NCBI GenBank assembly: GCA_022574265.1
Contig: JACZSI010000082.1
Span: 1 to 7,518, forward strand
Source: Chloroflexota bacterium
GTDB lineage: Bacteria > Chloroflexota > Dehalococcoidia > Lucifugimonadales > Australimonadaceae
Reading direction: 5' to 3'
DNA length: 7,518 nucleotides
Shown: one piece after another, positions 5,617 to 7,518 of the stretch
Position numbering within the stretch: position 1 is the first letter of the stretch
How the letters are laid out: every line of letters starts with the position of its first letter
Made by a program: the position numbers and the translations under genes
Notes under the pieces: model-generated
Told to the model about the DNA's origin: nothing
Databases searched by the model: none
The model's input: only the letters and a program-made list of their open reading frames with translations

Positions 5617-6276
5617 ATGGAGCCGCTCAACTTCGACAAGACGCCGGAAGGCTTTCACATCACCGACTATCCGGATGCCGCGAAGGTCATCCGACTGACA
5701 GGAGCCAGGGCACGCCGATTGTCTCACTACGGGGGACACCTGTACGACCTCGGCTTCGTCACCGATTGCCTCTCGGCCATCAATGAACAGGAGGGCTTCA
5801 TCGTTCGAGAGGCACTTTGGCACAGCGCGGTGATTCACTTCGTGAAGTGCTTTCAGTCCAGCGCCGGGCGGCGGTACAAGCTGCGCTTCAAGGCGGTCTA
5901 CAAGGGTGACTCCGGCGCGAAGGAACCGTTCGAATATTTCCAAAGCCTGAGGAACAAGAACATCGTTCATGACGAAAATGGATACAGTCAATGCTTACCA
6001 GGCGCGGTGCTAAACGGGCCGGACGCCGAACTCAAGGTTCCCAAGGTCATCTTCATGACGGTGGTTGCCTCGACGCTTGGCCAGGACGATTGGTCGAACC
6101 TTCACATGCTCGCCACAAGGGCGCGCGACTGGATTAGTGGGTCCGTTGACGAGCTATCAGATGCAATCACTGAAGAACTGAACCAGCTCACTTACGAGGA
6201 GTTGGATGGGCGACCTGCCTTGGAGTACTCGAAGCCTGGCCCGGACGACCTCGGCGTGACGAAAGCACAGCCCTGA
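5617..6276 (+). CDS. Uncharacterised HEPN-like protein with R-N-x4-H motif
   Basis: ATG 5617 is preceded by a strong purine-rich Shine-Dalgarno sequence (GAGGGGAGGG, two bases before it), giving 219 residues. I do not recognise a named family. Residues 112-118 read R-N-K-N-I-V-H, followed by D119-E120. This fits the R-[N/D/H]-x4-H signature of HEPN proteins, many of which are RNases in toxin-antitoxin, abortive-infection or other defence systems. The surrounding sequence looks largely alpha-helical, as expected for HEPN, with likely helices around 42-80, 103-117 and 158-192. No signal peptide or membrane segment is seen, so it is probably cytoplasmic. It starts 20 bases after thrS with no terminator between them, so cotranscription is likely. 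Composition is clearly lower in GC (25 G/C in the 60 bases from 5941, against 42 in the 60 from 4801 within thrS), indicating later acquisition. No antitoxin-like partner is visible. The CDS is well supported; the HEPN call rests on one motif. Confidence 0.72.
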   Translation: MEPLNFDKTPEGFHITDYPDAAKVIRLTGARARRLSHYGGHLYDLGFVTDCLSAINEQEGFIVREALWHSAVIHFVKCFQSSAGRRYKLRFKAVYKGDSGAKEPFEYFQSLRNKNIVHDENGYSQCLPGAVLNGPDAELKVPKVIFMTVVASTLGQDDWSNLHMLATRARDWISGSVDELSDAITEELNQLTYEELDGRPALEYSKPGPDDLGVTKAQP

Positions 6277-6324
6277 GGCCGCCCAACTCACTTCATACCC
6301 TGGGCTAACCTCCTGCTCCCCCCG

Positions 6325-6354
6325 CTGGCACCCACCACGCCGTCGCGGTAAGGT
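6325..6354 (+). promoter_or_regulatory. Candidate promoter of gpsA
   Basis: CTGGCA at 6325-6330 (four of six matches to TTGACA) and TAAGGT at 6349-6354 (TAnnnT) are separated by 18 bases. The predicted start is about 6361, three bases before the gpsA ATG. The overlapping TAAGG could instead be a distant Shine-Dalgarno sequence, 10 bases from the ATG. No terminator is seen between 6277 and 6324. Confidence 0.35.
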
Positions 6355-6363
6355 TGGGCGCTG

Positions 6364-7380
6364 ATGGCATCGCCGCCGCAACCCCCCGGCCCCGCCGCCG
6401 TCGTCGGCACGACGACGTGGGGCACGACGCTCGCGATCATCCTCGCGCGGCGCGGCATCGAGGTGCGGCTGCTCGCGCGCACGGACGCCGAGGCGGCGCG
6501 GCTGTCGGAGGCGGGGGAGCACCCGCACCTCGCGGGCCACGCCTTCCCGGAGTCGCTGCGCGTGACCGCCGACTGGGCCGCGGGGCTCGACGGCGCCTCG
6601 GTCGTCCTCTTTGCCGTGCCGGCGCAGACGATGCGTGAGAACGCCAAGCGCGCCGCGCCGCACATCGGCGGCTCGCCGGTCGTCGTCCCGGCGGCCAAGG
6701 GGCTCGAGCACGGCACGTACAAGCGCATGAGCCAGGTGCTCGACGACGAGCTGCCCTCGACCGCCGGAGCCCACTGCGCGCTCTCCGGGCCGAACCTGGC
6801 GCGCGAGGTCGTGCGCGGCCTGCCGACCTCGACCGTCGTCGCCGGCCCCGGCCCGGACGCCACGCGCCGTGCGCAGGAGCTCCTGAACTCGAAGACGTTC
6901 CGCGTCTATACGAACACGGACGTGATCGGGACGGAGCTCGCGGGCGCGCTCAAGAACGTCATCGCGATCGGCGCGGGCGTCGTCGACGGCATGCAACTTG
7001 GGGACAACGCCAAGGCCGGCTTCCTGACGCGCGGCCTCGCCGAGATCACGCGCCTCGGCGTCGCGGCGGGCGCGGACGCGCTCACGTTCGCCGGCAACGC
7101 CGGTCTCGGCGACCTGATGGCCACGTGCTTCAGCACGCTTTCGCGCAACCACCGCGTCGGCATCGCGCTGGCCCAGGGCCGCTCGCTGGAGGAGGCTATC
7201 GCCGCGCTCGGCGGCGAGGTGGCGGAGGGCGTGGCGACGACGCCCGCGGCGCTGGACCTGGCGCGATCGCACGGCGTGGAGATGCCCATCGCCGAGCTCA
7301 CGAACCGCGTGCTGTTCGAGGGGCTCTCGCCCAAGGACGCGCTCGGGGAGCTGATGGCGCGCGTGCCGCGCCCGGAGTAG
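6364..7380 (+). CDS. gpsA: NAD(P)H-dependent glycerol-3-phosphate dehydrogenase
   Basis: This cytoplasmic enzyme reduces dihydroxyacetone phosphate to sn-glycerol 3-phosphate, the backbone for phospholipids. Its 338 residues are a normal family length. The Rossmann N-domain begins with V-V-G-T-T-T-W-G-T-T-L-A at 13-24; the usual loop is G-x-G-x-W-G, so the second glycine is threonine here. Other family marks are A-V-P-A-Q at 84-88, A-K-G-L-E at 111-115, S-G-P-N-L-A-R-E-V at 141-149, the catalytic lysine K197 in A-L-K-N-V, G-N-A-G-L-G-D-L at 244-251 and S-R-N-H-R-V-G at 260-266. The ATG at 6364 has no close Shine-Dalgarno sequence, and the possible promoter predicts only a 3-base leader. High GC and normal codon use mark it as a resident gene, unlike the preceding HEPN-like gene. 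All catalytic residues appear present, so the loop substitution probably does not abolish activity. Confidence 0.95.
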   Translation: MASPPQPPGPAAVVGTTTWGTTLAIILARRGIEVRLLARTDAEAARLSEAGEHPHLAGHAFPESLRVTADWAAGLDGASVVLFAVPAQTMRENAKRAAPHIGGSPVVVPAAKGLEHGTYKRMSQVLDDELPSTAGAHCALSGPNLAREVVRGLPTSTVVAGPGPDATRRAQELLNSKTFRVYTNTDVIGTELAGALKNVIAIGAGVVDGMQLGDNAKAGFLTRGLAEITRLGVAAGADALTFAGNAGLGDLMATCFSTLSRNHRVGIALAQGRSLEEAIAALGGEVAEGVATTPAALDLARSHGVEMPIAELTNRVLFEGLSPKDALGELMARVPRPE

Positions 7381-7402
7381 CCGCGCAGGTCGCGGTCCGA
7401 CC

Positions 7403-7433
7403 CGTTCGTGCTGAGGCTCTCGAAGCACGGACG
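7403..7433. repeat. REP-like intergenic palindrome downstream of gpsA
   Basis: The arms CGTTCGTGCT 7403-7412 and AGCACGGACG 7424-7433 form a 10-bp stem with one G-U pair around an 11-base loop, GAGGCTCTCGA. The core CTGAGGCTCTCGAAGCACG closely resembles the widespread bacterial intergenic palindrome with core CTGAGCCTGTCGAAG; this comparison is from memory. It sits 22 bases past the gpsA stop and has no U-run. It may help end or stabilise the gpsA mRNA. Confidence 0.5.
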
Positions 7434-7488
7434 AGCGCTCGCCACCGCTTCGCGTCTGCCTGCATCGAAACGTTAGGAGGAACGTGCG

Positions 7489-7518
7489 ATGGATATCGAG
7501 CTGCTGTACTTCGACGGT
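7489..7518 (+). CDS. Start of a gene, possibly a thioredoxin-like protein (partial)
   Basis: The ATG at 7489 is preceded by a near-perfect Shine-Dalgarno sequence (TAGGAGG, 7474-7480) with 8-base spacing, and ten codons are visible before the edge: M-D-I-E-L-L-Y-F-D-G. This opening resembles small thioredoxin-fold proteins of high-GC bacteria that begin with a beta strand and continue with a C-P-x-W redox site. The cysteines lie outside the window, so the family is a guess. The start itself is well supported by the ribosome binding site. Confidence 0.55.
   Translation, partial: MDIELLYFDG

Overview
The window is a high-GC chromosomal segment, with G/C favoured at third codon positions in most genes. 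The combination suggests a Chloroflexota or deep-branching actinobacterial organism: several candidate promoters place the -10 box almost on the start codon, the threonyl-tRNA synthetase lacks the N-terminal TGS domain, and the GpsA has an unusual G-T-T-T-W-G nucleotide loop. The taxonomic guess is tentative. Core housekeeping genes are mixed with two lower-GC accessory genes.

Layout: (1) 2-178 (+) is the tail of a membrane transporter, probably EamA/DMT. (2) 192-3649 (-) holds three genes read leftward: xdhC (2528-3649), an accessory membrane-anchored SGNH hydrolase (1043-2491) and a MobA/MocA-type nucleotidyltransferase (192-812). XdhC and MocA both serve molybdenum hydroxylases of the xanthine/CO dehydrogenase family, but no such enzyme is in view. 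(3) 3650-3841 is a divergent control region. (4) 3842-7380 (+) holds thrS, a HEPN-like accessory gene and gpsA. (5) After a palindromic repeat, a new gene begins at 7489, probably thioredoxin-like.

The main discovery is in the thrS leader. An extended -10 promoter is followed at once by a 17-codon ORF (3693-3746) with seven Thr codons, M-Q-R-L-A-T-T-T-A-T-T-T-T-A-P-P-G. A strong intrinsic terminator (3769-3793) lies before thrS. The 5' arm of an antiterminator starts exactly at the leader stop codon (3743-3757) and pairs with 3765-3781, sequestering most of the terminator's 5' arm. This is the complete architecture of ribosome-mediated transcription attenuation, sensing charged tRNA-Thr and controlling the enzyme that charges it. 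It differs from the E. coli thrS translational operator and the Bacillus T-box. The predicted transcription start coincides with the A of the leader ATG, so the sensor ORF may be leaderless.

The gene behind thrS (5617-6276) is AT-richer and carries an R-N-x4-H motif typical of HEPN RNases. It follows thrS by 20 bases with a strong Shine-Dalgarno sequence, so it may share the threonine-responsive transcript.
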